This document shows positions 9,359 to 19,303 of a stretch of 59,565 nucleotides of DNA, one piece after another. Position numbers and translations under genes: made by a program. Under the pieces are notes generated by a model that worked only from the letters and a program-made list of their open reading frames with translations, was not told the DNA's origin and ran no database searches. This DNA comes from Thiobacillus sp. (GTDB lineage: Bacteria; Pseudomonadota; Gammaproteobacteria; Burkholderiales; Thiobacillaceae), in contig NZ_JADMKC010000060.1 in assembly GCF_018780105.1 (NCBI RefSeq), positions 1 to 59,565 of the forward strand, in the 5' to 3' direction. Positions within the stretch are counted from its first letter, which is position 1; each line of letters opens with the position of its first letter.

Positions 9359-9871
9359 CTACGGAAATGCGGGAATAGTCGGCTCGATACCTGAACTGGC
9401 GGCCTCGGGGTAATGCGCAGCGATCATCTGCCTGATCTCGCTTACGCGCCCGGAAGGCACGTCCACCATCATCAATACATGCCCGGCGGCAATCGCCGAC
9501 TCAAAGGTTTTCAGCCGTGAATTGGGTATGGAACTCGCCACCATGCTGGACACCCATGCACCGAACGCCGCACCAATCAGCGCGGTCACCAGCACCGTTA
9601 CCAGCTGCATATCCACCCCGGCCGGCGGGAACACCAGCGCGACCAGACCGGCGAGTATACCAATGCCGCCGCCCACCGCGAGGCCGGTTTCAGCGCCATG
9701 AACAAAATCGGACTTCTGCAGGATAGAGGCTTCGTGCAAGCCGGTCAGCGGCACGCCGTCCTTGGCCATGAGGGTGATGTTGTTGTCTTCGATGCGGGCC
9801 AGCAACAGTTCATCGCGGATGAGTCGGGCTCGTCTGACGTCCGGCACCATGAAATACAAGCGTCTTCTCAT
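9359..9871 (-). CDS. Membrane protein with glycine-rich hairpin (DUF1269-like)
   Basis: A 170-residue protein. The N-terminal part is soluble (YFMVPDVRRARLIRDELL, an ACT/ferredoxin-like strand-helix start). A long hydrophobic Gly/Ala-rich hairpin spans about residues 62-112 (GLAVGGGIGILAGLVALVF ... ALIGAAFGAWVSSMVAS), followed by HVLMMVDVPSGRVSEI. The arrangement resembles DUF1269/general-stress-type membrane proteins; the function is unknown. AGGAGA precedes the ATG at 9871. It is transcribed away from rnpB, so their control regions share about 90 bases. Confidence 0.75.
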   Translation of the reverse strand: MRRRLYFMVPDVRRARLIRDELLLARIEDNNITLMAKDGVPLTGLHEASILQKSDFVHGAETGLAVGGGIGILAGLVALVFPPAGVDMQLVTVLVTALIGAAFGAWVSSMVASSIPNSRLKTFESAIAAGHVLMMVDVPSGRVSEIRQMIAAHYPEAASSGIEPTIPAFP

Positions 9872-9952
9872 GATGGGTCTCCTGGATAGATGGCATTGAT
9901 CTGCCTTTGGTACGTCGTATTAGCAAATCTACGGGTACATACAAGTAAAAGT

Positions 9953-9958
9953 TATACT
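9953..9958 (+). promoter_or_regulatory. Likely -10 box of rnpB
   Basis: TATACT is placed five bases before the 5' end of the P1 helix of RNase P RNA. No convincing -35 hexamer is seen at 16-18 bases upstream, so only the -10 is called. Confidence 0.55.
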
Positions 9959-9962
9959 GTGC

Positions 9963-10285
9963 GTGGAAAAGCCGGTCAGACAACCGCCGCCATGCAGATG
10001 GGGGAGGAAAGTCCGGGCTCCACAGAGCAGGATGCTGGCTAACGGCCAGACGCAGCAACCGTCATGTTGCAAGACATGGCGGCCAAGGCGAGGAATAGGG
10101 CCACAGAGACGAGCGTATTCAGTTACGGTGAAACGCGGTAACCTCCATCCGGAGCAACACCAAATAGGCAGGCGATGAAGCGGCTCGCTGAGTCTGCGGG
10201 TAGGTGGCTGGAGCGGGCCAGTAATGACCCGCCTAGAGGAATGGTTGTCCACGACAGAACCCGGCTTATCGACCGACTTTTCCAC
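9963..10285 (+). ncRNA. rnpB: RNase P RNA (bacterial type A)
   Basis: This is the catalytic RNA that matures tRNA 5' ends. The conserved GAGGAAAGTCCGGGCTCCAC lies near 10003-10022 and the matching 3' core ACAGAACCCGGCTTATCG near 10255. The two ends pair as P1 (9963-9977 with 10271-10285, one G-U), and a T run follows directly. Length is about 323 nt. It sits immediately upstream of the dcw cluster. Confidence 0.96.
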
Positions 10286-10303
10286 TTTTTATTTAATTCA
10301 ATG

Positions 10304-10349
10304 GCTTAGCGATTTTTCCTAAAATTTTAGGCAAAATCACCTGCTAAGC
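10304..10349. repeat. Nested palindrome between rnpB and mraZ
   Basis: Three concentric inverted repeats: GCTTAGC/GCTAAGC (10304-10310, 10343-10349), GATTTT/AAAATC (10311-10316, 10333-10338) and the perfect 14-base palindrome CCTAAAATTTTAGG (10318-10331). It is AT-rich in a GC-rich setting and lacks a T tract after the outer arm. It could be an RNA hairpin ending rnpB read-through or a protein-binding site. Confidence 0.7.
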
Positions 10350-10367
10350 GACGGTTTTTCCAGAAAC

Positions 10368-10376
10368 TTATCCACA
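10368..10376 (+). promoter_or_regulatory. Perfect DnaA box
   Basis: TTATCCACA matches the strict DnaA consensus. It lies about 55 bases upstream of the mraZ -35. A single box may be chance, but the position in the dcw control region is noteworthy. Confidence 0.4.
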
Positions 10377-10387
10377 GCCACGAACCA

Positions 10388-10419
10388 CCCCTAAGTCATT
10401 GAGGCATAGGGGTTTTTTT
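10388..10419 (+). terminator. Weak stem plus T7 tract before the mraZ promoter
   Basis: CCCCTA (10388-10393) pairs with TAGGGG (10407-10412) across a 13-nt loop and is followed by seven T. It would insulate the dcw promoter from rnpB transcription. Confidence 0.55.
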
Positions 10420-10431
10420 ACGTTCGTCGTC

Positions 10432-10460
10432 TTGACCTCCCCAAAACTATCCCCTATAGT
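10432..10460 (+). promoter_or_regulatory. Sigma70 promoter of the dcw cluster
   Basis: TTGACC (10432-10437), a 17-base spacer and TATAGT (10455-10460) make a near-consensus promoter about 80 bases before mraZ. Its -10 box abuts the first MraZ repeat, as expected for autorepression. Confidence 0.85.
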
Positions 10461-10493
10461 GGGTGCCAGTGGTGATTAGTGGGTGGATGTGGG
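10459..10493 (+). promoter_or_regulatory. MraZ operator: four GTGGG-type repeats at 10-bp pitch
   Basis: GTGGG at 10459, GTGGT at 10469, GTGGG at 10479 and GTGGG at 10489 are separated by exactly five bases each. MraZ is known to bind direct repeats of this kind just downstream of the mraZ promoter. The ~10-base period puts all four on one face of the helix. Confidence 0.88.
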
Positions 10494-10539
10494 AGAAAAT
10501 CCCCCTGCCGAGCACAAACCAATCAAATACGGAGAGCGC

Positions 10540-10986
10540 ATGTTTCGGGGGGTCGCAACAGTCAGTCTGGATAGCAAGAGCCGGCTTGTGGTGCCGGCAC
10601 GCTATCGCGACGCCCTCCTGGTGAATGGTGGCGGTCGCGTGGTGATCACGGCCGACCCCAGCCAGTGCCTGCTGCTCTACCCCCTGCCCGAATGGGAGCC
10701 GATCGAGAAAAAGCTCAACGGCCTGTCCGACTTCAATCCGCGTACGCGCAGCCTCAAGCAGTTGCTGGTGGGCTATGCACATGACATGGACATGGACAGC
10801 GCCGGCCGCGTGCTGCTGCCGCCGATGCTGCGCAAATTCGCCGACCTGGACAAAAACGTGGTGTTGGTAGGACAAGGCAGCAAGGTCGAACTGTGGAACG
10901 AGGCACGTTGGGAAGCGCAGGTGGCGCAGGCGCTGACCTTCAGCGATGACGTGCTGCCGCCGGAACTCGAAGGCTTTACGTTGTGA
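10540..10986 (+). CDS. mraZ: Transcriptional regulator MraZ
   Basis: MraZ is an AbrB-fold ring-forming DNA-binding protein that represses the dcw operon. Two SpoVT/AbrB-like repeats are visible: [17 protein letters not shown] near residue 10 and [19 protein letters not shown] near residue 85. The start at ATG 10540 ([13 protein letters not shown]) follows GGAGAG. A longer in-frame start at 10483 lies inside the operator and is rejected. 148 residues is the usual length. Its stop overlaps the rsmH start. Confidence 0.95.
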   Translation: MFRGVATVSLDSKSRLVVPARYRDALLVNGGGRVVITADPSQCLLLYPLPEWEPIEKKLNGLSDFNPRTRSLKQLLVGYAHDMDMDSAGRVLLPPMLRKFADLDKNVVLVGQGSKVELWNEARWEAQVAQALTFSDDVLPPELEGFTL

Positions 10987-11918
10987 TGGAACCCGCCCAT
11001 GTGCCGGTGCTGGCACAGGAGGCGGTGGCGGCGCTGGCGATTCAACCCGATGGCGTCTACGTCGACGCCACCTTCGGGCGCGGCGGTCATAGCCGCCTGA
11101 TTCTCGCCCGGCTGGGGACGGGCGGACGCCTGATCGCGCTGGATCGCGATCCGGACGCCATCCGCGCCGGCGCGGATATGCAGGACAAGCGGCTGACGCT
11201 GGTGCAGCGCACGTTTTCCAGCCTGGGCACCGTGCTCGCTGAAATGGGCGTGCCGCAGGTGAACGGTATTTTGTTGGATATAGGCGTGTCGTCGCCGCAA
11301 CTGGACGACGCCACGCGCGGATTCAGCTTTCGTTTCGATGCGCCGCTCGACATGCGCATGGATCCGGGAAGCGGGCTGTCGGCAGCGGACTGGCTGGCAA
11401 CGGCGGCAGAGGGAGAGATTTGTGAAGTCATCCGCAACTACGGGGAAGAGCGGTTTGCTAAATCGATTGCGCGCGCGATTGTTGCAGCGCGGCAAATCGA
11501 AGCCATCCGCACGACCGGGCAGTTGGCGCGCCTCATCGCCGCAACGGTCAAACGGCACGAGCCGGGGCAGCACCCGGCCACGCGTAGCTTTCAAGCTATA
11601 CGGATTTATCTCAACCGCGAACTGGAAGAGTTGAGCGCCGTGTTGCCGCAATGCGTGGAGGCCCTTCTGCCCGCCGGCCGGCTCGCGGTGATCAGCTTCC
11701 ATTCGCTGGAAGACCGCATCGTCAAGCGCTTCATGCGCGACGAAGCGCTGGGTGAACAGGCGCCGCGCCGCTTGCCGATTCCGGCTGCGATGCTGAAACC
11801 CGGTCGCCTCAAACTGCTCGGGCGTGCCCAGCATGCGAGCGATGCCGAACTGGCCGCGAATCCGCGCGCGCGCAGCGCCGTGCTGCGGGTGGCCGAGCGT
11901 GTGAGCGAAACGACATGA
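10986..11918 (+). CDS. rsmH: 16S rRNA (cytosine-1402 N4)-methyltransferase
   Basis: RsmH (MraW) adds the N4-methyl to C1402; with rsmI at 7.3 kb the window encodes both enzymes that modify this base. Motifs are [10 protein letters not shown], the SAM loop [35 protein letters not shown] (partly) and [13 protein letters not shown]. The ATG at 10986 overlaps the mraZ TGA (TGATG). The protein is 310 residues, and its stop overlaps ftsL by four bases. Confidence 0.97.
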   Translation: MEPAHVPVLAQEAVAALAIQPDGVYVDATFGRGGHSRLILARLGTGGRLIALDRDPDAIRAGADMQDKRLTLVQRTFSSLGTVLAEMGVPQVNGILLDIGVSSPQLDDATRGFSFRFDAPLDMRMDPGSGLSAADWLATAAEGEICEVIRNYGEERFAKSIARAIVAARQIEAIRTTGQLARLIAATVKRHEPGQHPATRSFQAIRIYLNRELEELSAVLPQCVEALLPAGRLAVISFHSLEDRIVKRFMRDEALGEQAPRRLPIPAAMLKPGRLKLLGRAQHASDAELAANPRARSAVLRVAERVSETT

Positions 11919-12202
11919 GCCGGCTCAACATCGTCCTGGCACTGGTGTTGATCGTGTGCGCGCTGGCGGTGATACAGGCACAGCATCGCTCGCGTACGTA
12001 TTTTGTGGGTCTGGAACGTTTGAAAAAAGAAGCGCGTCTCCTCGACGAGCAATGGGGACAACTGCAACTGGAGCAAAGCACCTGGGCCAATCCGGCACGG
12101 GTGGACACGCTCGCTCGCAGCCGCATCGGACTGGTGCCGCCGCCGCAGGAACGCATCCACGTTGAAACTGTGCCGGCGGAAATCCGGGGGGTGACGCCGT
12201 GA
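11915..12202 (+). CDS. ftsL: Cell division protein FtsL
   Basis: A 95-residue bitopic membrane protein: one N-terminal transmembrane helix ([18 protein letters not shown]) and a periplasmic coiled-coil/leucine-zipper-like segment ([20 protein letters not shown]). FtsL works with FtsB and FtsQ to activate FtsWI. Position between rsmH and ftsI and four-base overlaps at both ends support the call; ftsL sequence itself is poorly conserved. Confidence 0.92.
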   Translation: MSRLNIVLALVLIVCALAVIQAQHRSRTYFVGLERLKKEARLLDEQWGQLQLEQSTWANPARVDTLARSRIGLVPPPQERIHVETVPAEIRGVTP

Positions 12203-13956
12203 GCTTCAAAACCCGTCACGCCCGCTCGAATCAGTTGCTCGATCTCAAGCTGGCGCCCTGGCGCATGGCGACGGTGGGCGGCCTGCTGATCGGCGGACTG
12301 GTGCTGGTGGCGGGCCGCGCGTTCTATCTGCAGGGGCTCAATACCGATTACCTGCAAGGTAAGGGCGATGCGATCTCCAACCGCAACCTCACCCTGCCCA
12401 CCCATCGCGGCCAGGTGTCCGATCGCTACGGCCAGTTGCTGGCGATCAGCACGCCGGTCGAATCGCTGTGGGCGCGCCCGTCCGAACTCAAGCTGACCGC
12501 CGGGCAGCAGGCGCACCTGGCCAAGGTGCTGGACATGCCGGAGGCCGAACTCGGCAAAAAACTCAAGCGCAAGGGTCGCGGCGAATTCGGTGTGCGCCGC
12601 CCGGTCACACCGGAGCAGGCACTCGATATCGCCGCCATGGGCGTACCCGGTCTCTATCTGCGGCGCGAATTCCGCCGCTACTACCCGGCCGGCGAAGTCG
12701 CCGCCCACGTGGTCGGCTTCACCAATGTGGACGACGTCGGGCAGGAAGGCGTCGAGCGCGCGTATCAAACCTGGCTGGTCGGCCGCGAAGGCGAACGCCA
12801 GATCGTGCGCGACCGCCGCGGCAACATCATCCGCGACCTCGCGCCGATCAAGACGGCGCAGATGGGCGGCAACCTCGCCCTGTCGCTCGACCTCAAGATC
12901 CAGTATCTGGCGCACCGCGAACTCGCCGCCGCGATCAAGCTGAACAAGGCCAAGGGCGGCAGCGTGGTGGTGCTCGACGCCAAGACCGGCGAGATCCTCG
13001 CACTGGCCAACCAGCCGAACTTCAACCCGAACAACCGCCGCAACTACAAGCCCGAGCCGATGCGCAACCGCGCGGTGATCGACACCTTCGAGCCCGGCTC
13101 CACGGTGAAGCCCTTTGTCGCGGCAGCCGTGCTGGAGCGCGGCCTGTTCCATCCCGACAGCGTGCTCGACACGCCGCAAACCTGGCGCGTGGGGACCAAG
13201 CTGGTGCGCGACGAACACCCGCATCCGCGCATGAGCGTGAGCGAAATCATCCAGAAATCGAGCAACGTCGGCGCCGTGAAAATGGCAATGTCGCTCACCC
13301 CGCAGCAATTCTGGGAAGTGCTGCACCGTTCCGGCTTCGGCGAAAAACCCGGCTCGGGTTTCCCCGGCGAGTCGTCGGGACGCCTGCGCGACCCCGCCAC
13401 CTGGCGGCCGGTCGAGCACGCCACCATGGCCTATGGCTACGGCCTGTCGGTCAGCCTGCTGCAATTGACGCGCGCTTATATGGCGTTTGCCAATGACGGC
13501 GAGGTGATGCCGCTGTCCTTCCTCAAGCGCGAGCCGCAGGAAGTGGTAGGCGAACGCGTGTTTTCCCCCAGCGTGGCGCGCGAGGTGCGCGCCATGATGG
13601 AAACCGTGACGCAAGAAGGCGGCACCGGTACCCGCACCCGCGTGCCCGGCTACCGCGTGGCGGGCAAGACCGGCACCGCACACAAGCTGGTCAACGGCCG
13701 CTACGCCGCCGACCGCTATCTGGCCTCGTTCATCGGCATGGCGCCCGCGTCCAACCCACGCCTCATCATCGGCGTGGTGATCGACGAGCCCTCCGGCGGC
13801 GCGTACTACGGCGGCAGCGTGGCCGGTCCGGTGTTCGCCCAGGTGATGGCGGCCAGCCTGCGCCAGCTCGCCCTGCCGCCCGACGCGCCGGAGACGGCGA
13901 CCCAGATGACGCACAACACGCCGCCGCTGCCGATGGCTGCGGGCAAGGGGGTGTAA
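12199..13956 (+). CDS. ftsI: Septal peptidoglycan transpeptidase FtsI (PBP3)
   Basis: A class B penicillin-binding protein of 585 residues with a GTG start overlapping the ftsL stop. One transmembrane helix lies near residues 24-44. The three catalytic motifs are in order: STVK with Ser301, SSN at 354-356 and KTG with Lys490. The protein crosslinks septal peptidoglycan in complex with FtsW. The N-terminal pedestal motif THRGQVSDRYGQLLA is present. The stop (TAATG) touches murE. Confidence 0.97.
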   Translation: MSFKTRHARSNQLLDLKLAPWRMATVGGLLIGGLVLVAGRAFYLQGLNTDYLQGKGDAISNRNLTLPTHRGQVSDRYGQLLAISTPVESLWARPSELKLTAGQQAHLAKVLDMPEAELGKKLKRKGRGEFGVRRPVTPEQALDIAAMGVPGLYLRREFRRYYPAGEVAAHVVGFTNVDDVGQEGVERAYQTWLVGREGERQIVRDRRGNIIRDLAPIKTAQMGGNLALSLDLKIQYLAHRELAAAIKLNKAKGGSVVVLDAKTGEILALANQPNFNPNNRRNYKPEPMRNRAVIDTFEPGSTVKPFVAAAVLERGLFHPDSVLDTPQTWRVGTKLVRDEHPHPRMSVSEIIQKSSNVGAVKMAMSLTPQQFWEVLHRSGFGEKPGSGFPGESSGRLRDPATWRPVEHATMAYGYGLSVSLLQLTRAYMAFANDGEVMPLSFLKREPQEVVGERVFSPSVAREVRAMMETVTQEGGTGTRTRVPGYRVAGKTGTAHKLVNGRYAADRYLASFIGMAPASNPRLIIGVVIDEPSGGAYYGGSVAGPVFAQVMAASLRQLALPPDAPETATQMTHNTPPLPMAAGKGV

Positions 13957-15434
13957 TGCCCAGAGCCCAGCGCAAGCCCACGTCCGCCGCGCCGCGCCCG
14001 CACGAGTCGGTGACGCATATCCTGAAGCGCCTCGGTATTGCGCCGACCGAACTCGTCAACGACAGCCGCAAAACTGCGCCGGGTGTCGTGTTCGCGGCGT
14101 ATCCCGGCGAATCGCGCGATGGCCGCAACTTCATTCCGCAGGCGGTGGCGCGGCGCGTCGATGGCGTGCTGTGGGAGGCCGACCATTTTCTGTGGGACCC
14201 CGCACTACCGACACCCAACGCCGGCGTACTCGATCTCAAAACCCGCATCGGCGAGATTGCCGCGCATATCTATGGCGAGCCGTCGCGTGCACTGCACATG
14301 GTCGGCATCACCGGCACCAACGGCAAAACCTCTGTGGCGCATTGGCTGGCGCAAGCGTTTGCCCGGCTTGATCGCAAAACTGCCATCGTCGGCACCGCCG
14401 GCAACGGTTTCCCCGGCGCGCTGACGCCGGCACTCAACACCACGCCCGACGCCATCGAGCTGCAGCAGCGGCTGGCGTATTACCGCCAGCAGGGCGCGAC
14501 CGCGTGCGCGATGGAAGTGTCGTCGCACGGCCTGGTGCAGGGACGCGTCAACGGCACGTCATTCAATGTCGCGGTGCTGACCAACCTGTCGCGCGACCAT
14601 CTCGACTACCACGGCGACATGGACAGTTATGCCGCCGCCAAGGCGCAACTGTTCGACTGGCCGGGACTCGACACGGTGGTGCTCAATCTGGACGACGCCT
14701 TCGGCCAGCGCCTCGAACAATCCCTCCGCTCCGTCCGGGTGGCGGGTTACGGCTTCCAGCGCGGCGCGGTGATCGGCGAAAGCCTGCGCCTGTCGCAAAA
14801 CGGCCTGCAACTGCGCGTGCGCACCGACTGGGGCGGCGCCGATCTGGCCGCGCCACTGCTGGGCCGCTTCAACGCCGCCAATCTGCTTGCTGTACTGACC
14901 ACCCTGCTGGTGTCGGAGGTCAAACTGGACGCGGCCTGCCAGGCCCTGGCCCACATCCAGCCGCCGCCGGGGCGCATGCAAACACTGGGCGGCGAGGCGC
15001 ATCCGCTGGTCGTGGTCGACTACGCGCACACGCCGGACGCGCTGGAAAAGGTACTGGCGACGCTGCGCGAAATCGTCAGCGGCGGCCGCCTGATCTGCGT
15101 TTTCGGCTGCGGCGGCAACCGCGACAGCGGCAAGCGGCCGCTGATGGGGCGCGCGGCGGCAGAAGGCGCCGACGCGGTCTGGATCACCAGCGACAACCCG
15201 CGCAACGAAGATCCGCGCCGCATCATCGACGACATTCTTGCGGGCGTCAGCGGCAAGCCGCATGTCGAACCCGATCGCGCCCGCGCCATTTTCGAGGCCA
15301 TCGGCCAGGCACGTCAGGGCGATGTCGTATTGATCGCGGGCAAAGGCCACGAGGACTATCAGGAAGTCGCCGGCGAACGGTTGCCGTTTTCAGACGTGCT
15401 GGTCGCCAGAAAGGCATTGGAGGCGTGGACATGA
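13956..15434 (+). CDS. murE: UDP-MurNAc-L-Ala-D-Glu:meso-diaminopimelate ligase
   Basis: MurE adds the third stem-peptide residue in the cytoplasm. The ATP loop GITGTNGKTSVAHWL is near residue 113, ELQQRL and the AMEVSSHGLVQGR block lie mid-protein, and the C-terminal domain carries DNPRNEDPRRIIDDI. This D-N-P-R motif is the one that selects diaminopimelate in Gram-negative MurE. The 492-residue length is normal. Stop and start overlap with murF by four bases. Confidence 0.97.
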   Translation: MPRAQRKPTSAAPRPHESVTHILKRLGIAPTELVNDSRKTAPGVVFAAYPGESRDGRNFIPQAVARRVDGVLWEADHFLWDPALPTPNAGVLDLKTRIGEIAAHIYGEPSRALHMVGITGTNGKTSVAHWLAQAFARLDRKTAIVGTAGNGFPGALTPALNTTPDAIELQQRLAYYRQQGATACAMEVSSHGLVQGRVNGTSFNVAVLTNLSRDHLDYHGDMDSYAAAKAQLFDWPGLDTVVLNLDDAFGQRLEQSLRSVRVAGYGFQRGAVIGESLRLSQNGLQLRVRTDWGGADLAAPLLGRFNAANLLAVLTTLLVSEVKLDAACQALAHIQPPPGRMQTLGGEAHPLVVVDYAHTPDALEKVLATLREIVSGGRLICVFGCGGNRDSGKRPLMGRAAAEGADAVWITSDNPRNEDPRRIIDDILAGVSGKPHVEPDRARAIFEAIGQARQGDVVLIAGKGHEDYQEVAGERLPFSDVLVARKALEAWT

Positions 15435-16795
15435 GCGCGCCGATGATGCGTCTTTCCGACGCTGCCGCCATGCTCGGCGTGCCCTTCAGCGGCGCCGATG
15501 CCGAGGTGCTGCGCATTTCCACCGACAGCCGCACGATCCAGCCGGGCGACCTGTTCTTCGCCCTGCGCGGCGACAAATTCGACGGCGGCGCGTACGCCGC
15601 CAAGGCGTTGCAACAGGGCGCGGCCGGCGTGGTGCTGGACGCCCGCCAGGCGCCCGACCTCCCCTCCGCCCTGCGCGTGGCCGACACCCGTCTCGCGCTC
15701 GGCACGCTGGCTGCCGCCTGGCGCCAGCGCTTCAGTCTGCCTGTCATCGGCATCACCGGCAGCAACGGCAAGACCACGGTGAAGGAAATGCTGGCAGCCA
15801 TCCTGCGCATCGAAGCCGGTGCGGATGATGCGGTGCTCGCCACCGAGGGCAATCTGAACAACGACATCGGCCTGCCGCTGATGCTGCTGCGCCTGCGCGA
15901 GTCGCATCGCTACGCCGTGCTGGAAATGGGCATGAACCACAGCGGCGAGATCGACTATCTGACCCGCCTGGCACGGCCCGATATCGCCGTGGTCATCAAT
16001 GCGCTGACGGCGCATATCGGGTTTCTCGGCTCGGTGGAGAACATCGCGCGTGCCAAGGGCGAGATTTTCAACGGGCTCGCCGAGACGGGTATTGCGATCT
16101 TCAACGCCGACGATGCCCACGCCCACCTGTGGCGCGAGCAGAACGCGCAGCGCCCAATCATCGACTTCGGTCTCGACCCGTCGGCCAAGGTGCACGCGAC
16201 GTTCACACCCACCGCATTCGGCTCGACGCTCAGCGTCACCCTGCCGAGCGGCCACTGTGAGATCGACTTGCAGGTGCCCGGCCTCCACAACGTGATGAAC
16301 GCGCTCGCGGCTTCCGCCACCGCCTGCGCACTCGACGTCTGCCACCGCAGCATCGTCACCGGCCTGTCCGGCTTTACCGGCGTCAAGGGACGCCTGCAGC
16401 GCAAGCCCGCGCTGCACGGCAGCACCTTCATCGACGACACCTACAACGCCAACCCCGATTCGGTGAAAGCCGCGCTGGCGGTGCTGGCACAACAACCCGG
16501 CAAGAAACTGCTGGTACTGGGCGACATGGGCGAACTGGGCGAAGACGCCGCCGCGATGCACGCGCAGATCGGGCTCGCCGCGCGTGCCGCCGGCGTCGAC
16601 CGCCTGCTGGCACTGGGCGAGCTGAGCCGCGAAACCGTCGGCGCATTCGGCGCCGGCGCGATGCATTTCGAGCGCATCCAGGAACTGCTCGCCGAACTCG
16701 AAAACGCCCTGACACCCGACACGACCGTGCTGGTGAAGGGCTCGCGCTTCATGCAGATGGAACGCGTGGTCAACAGCTTTATGGAGACTCCCTGA
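15431..16795 (+). CDS. murF: UDP-MurNAc-tripeptide D-alanyl-D-alanine ligase
   Basis: MurF adds the D-Ala-D-Ala dipeptide made by Ddl, which is also in the cluster. Motifs are [18 protein letters not shown], the ATP loop [30 protein letters not shown] and [15 protein letters not shown]. The start at 15431 ([15 protein letters not shown]) overlaps the murE stop. The protein is 454 residues. Confidence 0.97.
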   Translation: MSAPMMRLSDAAAMLGVPFSGADAEVLRISTDSRTIQPGDLFFALRGDKFDGGAYAAKALQQGAAGVVLDARQAPDLPSALRVADTRLALGTLAAAWRQRFSLPVIGITGSNGKTTVKEMLAAILRIEAGADDAVLATEGNLNNDIGLPLMLLRLRESHRYAVLEMGMNHSGEIDYLTRLARPDIAVVINALTAHIGFLGSVENIARAKGEIFNGLAETGIAIFNADDAHAHLWREQNAQRPIIDFGLDPSAKVHATFTPTAFGSTLSVTLPSGHCEIDLQVPGLHNVMNALAASATACALDVCHRSIVTGLSGFTGVKGRLQRKPALHGSTFIDDTYNANPDSVKAALAVLAQQPGKKLLVLGDMGELGEDAAAMHAQIGLAARAAGVDRLLALGELSRETVGAFGAGAMHFERIQELLAELENALTPDTTVLVKGSRFMQMERVVNSFMETP

Positions 16796-16796
16796 C

Positions 16797-17882
16797 ATGC
16801 TCTTGTGGCTGTTTCAATATCTGGGCCAGGACATCCGCGCCTTCAACGTCTTCAATTACCTGACGCTGCGCGCGGTGATGGCGATGCTCACCGCGCTGAC
16901 GATTTCCTTCATCCTTGGCCCGGCGGTGATCCGCAAACTCACTGCGCTGAAAATCGGCCAGTCAGTGCGCAACGACGGCCCGCAGACGCATCTGGTGAAA
17001 GCCGGCACCCCGACCATGGGCGGCGTGCTGATCCTGATGTCGGTCGCCATCACCACCCTGCTGTGGGCGGATCTGTCGAACGACTACGTATGGGTGGCGC
17101 TCGCCACGCTGATCGGCTTTGGCGTCATCGGCTGGATTGACGACTGGCGCAAGGTGGTGGAGAAGAACTCGCGCGGCCTGCCCTCGCGCTGGAAGTATTT
17201 CTGGCAGTCGGTCATCGGCCTGGCCGTTGCCGCCTACCTGTGGCAGACCGCCAGCCTGCCGGCTCACACCGAGCTGATCATTCCCTTCCTCAAGCACGCC
17301 ACGCTGAGCCTGTCGGCCGTGGCCTTCATCGCCCTGGTGTACTTCGTCATCGTCGGCTCCAGCAACGCGGTCAACCTCACCGACGGCCTCGACGGCCTGG
17401 CGATCCTGCCGACGGTGATGGTCGCCTCGGCGCTGGCGATCTTCGCCTACGTCGCCGGCAACGCGGTGTTCTCCAAATACCTCGGCGTGCCGCATGTACC
17501 CGGCGCGGGCGAACTGGCGATCTTTTGCGCCGCGATGGCGGGAGCGGGGCTGGCCTTCCTGTGGTTCAACGCCTACCCGGCCGAAGTCTTCATGGGCGAC
17601 GTCGGCGCGCTGGCGCTCGGCGCGGCGCTCGGTGTGGTGGCCGTGATCGTGCGGCAGGAAATCGTGCTGTTCATCATGTGCGGCGTGTTCGTCATGGAAA
17701 CCCTGTCGGTGATGATCCAGGTCGCCTCGTTCAAGACGCGCGGCAAGCGGGTGTTCCTGATGGCGCCGATGCACCACCACTACGAACTCAAGGGCTGGAA
17801 GGAGACGCAGGTGGTGGTCCGCTTCTGGATTATTTCAATGATGCTGGTGCTGATCGGCCTGGCGAGCCTGAAACTCAGATGA
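16797..17882 (+). CDS. mraY: Phospho-MurNAc-pentapeptide transferase
   Basis: MraY is a polytopic membrane enzyme (about ten helices) that links MurNAc-pentapeptide to undecaprenyl phosphate, forming lipid I. Signature blocks are [42 protein letters not shown] and the MAPMHHHYE loop with the three-histidine active-site motif. The 361-residue length is typical. It starts one base after the murF stop and overlaps murD. Confidence 0.97.
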   Translation: MLLWLFQYLGQDIRAFNVFNYLTLRAVMAMLTALTISFILGPAVIRKLTALKIGQSVRNDGPQTHLVKAGTPTMGGVLILMSVAITTLLWADLSNDYVWVALATLIGFGVIGWIDDWRKVVEKNSRGLPSRWKYFWQSVIGLAVAAYLWQTASLPAHTELIIPFLKHATLSLSAVAFIALVYFVIVGSSNAVNLTDGLDGLAILPTVMVASALAIFAYVAGNAVFSKYLGVPHVPGAGELAIFCAAMAGAGLAFLWFNAYPAEVFMGDVGALALGAALGVVAVIVRQEIVLFIMCGVFVMETLSVMIQVASFKTRGKRVFLMAPMHHHYELKGWKETQVVVRFWIISMMLVLIGLASLKLR

Positions 17883-19303
17883 ACTACGACAGCCTGAATC
17901 TCTCCGGTAAAAACGTCCTGGTGCTCGGCCTCGGCGACACTGGCCTGTCATGTGCGCGCTGGTTGCAGGCGCGCGGCGCGCGGGTCAGCGTGGCTGACAG
18001 CCGCGCCGCGCCGCCGCAGGCTGCGCGGCTGGCCGAACTGGCGCCCGGCGTGCCGCTCACCACCGGCGCGTTCGACCCGGCCCAGCTGCAGGCGGCCGAA
18101 CTGCTGGTGGTCAGCCCCGGCGTGCCGCTGACTGATCCGGCCGTGGCCGCGGCCATCGCCGCTGGAGTGGAAGTGGTGGGCGACGTCGAACTGTTCGCCC
18201 GCGCGCTCGCAGCCATCAACGCCGTGCGCGCAGCCGCCCCCGAGCCGGCTGCGCCGATGCGGCTGCTCGCGATTACCGGCAGCAACGGCAAAAGCACAGT
18301 CACCGCCATGTGCGGCGAGATGTGCCGCATCGCCGGACTGGCGACCTGCGTCGCCGGCAACATCGGCCTGCCAGTGCTCGACGCCCTGTTCGAAGTGGAA
18401 ACCGGCTACGCCACGGCACCCGAGGTGTGGGTGCTGGAGCTCTCCAGCTTCCAGCTCGAAACCACCTCCAACCTCAACGCCACCGCCGCGACCGTGCTCA
18501 ACGTCAGCGAGGACCACATGGATCGCTATGACGGCCTCGCCGCCTACGCCGAGGCCAAGGCGCGAATCTTCAGCGGCAACGGCATTCAGGTGCTGAACCG
18601 CGACGATGACCTGACGCTGGCGATGGCGCTGCCTGGGCGCCATGTCATCAGCTTTGGCCTAGACCGCTGCCCGCACGATGAAAATTTCGGCCTGTGCGAG
18701 GACGAGCTGTGTCTGGGCGGCGACATGCTGATGCCGATGTCCGCGCTGCAGGTCCACGGCCTGCACAATGTTGCCAATGCGCTGGCCGCGCTGGCGCTGA
18801 CCCGCACGCTGGATTTGCCGATGGCGACCCTGCTGCGCGGACTGGCCCACTTCAAGGGACTGCCGCACCGGGTCGAACAGGTTGCCGAAATCGATGGCGT
18901 CACCTATTACGACGACTCCAAGGGCACCAACGTCGGCGCCACCGAGGCCGCGCTGTACGGCCTGGGTACCCGCCGTGCCGTGGTCATCCTCGGCGGCGAC
19001 GGCAAGGGCCAGGACTTCAGCCCGCTCAAGGCCGCCGTCGAAGCCAACGCGCGCGCGGTGCTGCTAATCGGCCGCGATGCACCGCTGATCGCAGCCGCAA
19101 TCGAGGGCTGCAATATCCCGACCTACCCGGCAGCCAGCCTGCCCGACGCGGTCGAGCAATCGCAGCGCCTCGCCCTGGCCGGCGACGCGGTGCTGCTGTC
19201 GCCCGCCTGCGCCAGTTTCGACATGTTCCGCAATTACGCGCACCGCGCCGAAGTGTTCGTCCAGGCGGTGCACAAACTCGCTGCGCAAAGGAGTGCGGGC
19301 TGA
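17879..19303 (+). CDS. murD: UDP-MurNAc-L-alanine:D-glutamate ligase
   Basis: MurD adds D-glutamate to UDP-MurNAc-L-Ala. The N-terminal Rossmann motif is [17 protein letters not shown], the ATP loop [15 protein letters not shown] and the C-terminal domain [20 protein letters not shown] (written in part). It is 474 residues, a little longer than the E. coli enzyme because of an Ala/Pro-rich insert near residue 120. The start at 17879 overlaps the mraY stop (ATGA). Confidence 0.96.
   Translation: MNYDSLNLSGKNVLVLGLGDTGLSCARWLQARGARVSVADSRAAPPQAARLAELAPGVPLTTGAFDPAQLQAAELLVVSPGVPLTDPAVAAAIAAGVEVVGDVELFARALAAINAVRAAAPEPAAPMRLLAITGSNGKSTVTAMCGEMCRIAGLATCVAGNIGLPVLDALFEVETGYATAPEVWVLELSSFQLETTSNLNATAATVLNVSEDHMDRYDGLAAYAEAKARIFSGNGIQVLNRDDDLTLAMALPGRHVISFGLDRCPHDENFGLCEDELCLGGDMLMPMSALQVHGLHNVANALAALALTRTLDLPMATLLRGLAHFKGLPHRVEQVAEIDGVTYYDDSKGTNVGATEAALYGLGTRRAVVILGGDGKGQDFSPLKAAVEANARAVLLIGRDAPLIAAAIEGCNIPTYPAASLPDAVEQSQRLALAGDAVLLSPACASFDMFRNYAHRAEVFVQAVHKLAAQRSAG

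Noticed and set aside
10483-10539. Upstream start for mraZ adding 19 residues
   Set aside because: It lies within the MraZ operator repeats, and the internal ATG at 10540 has the better ribosome site and matches homologues.
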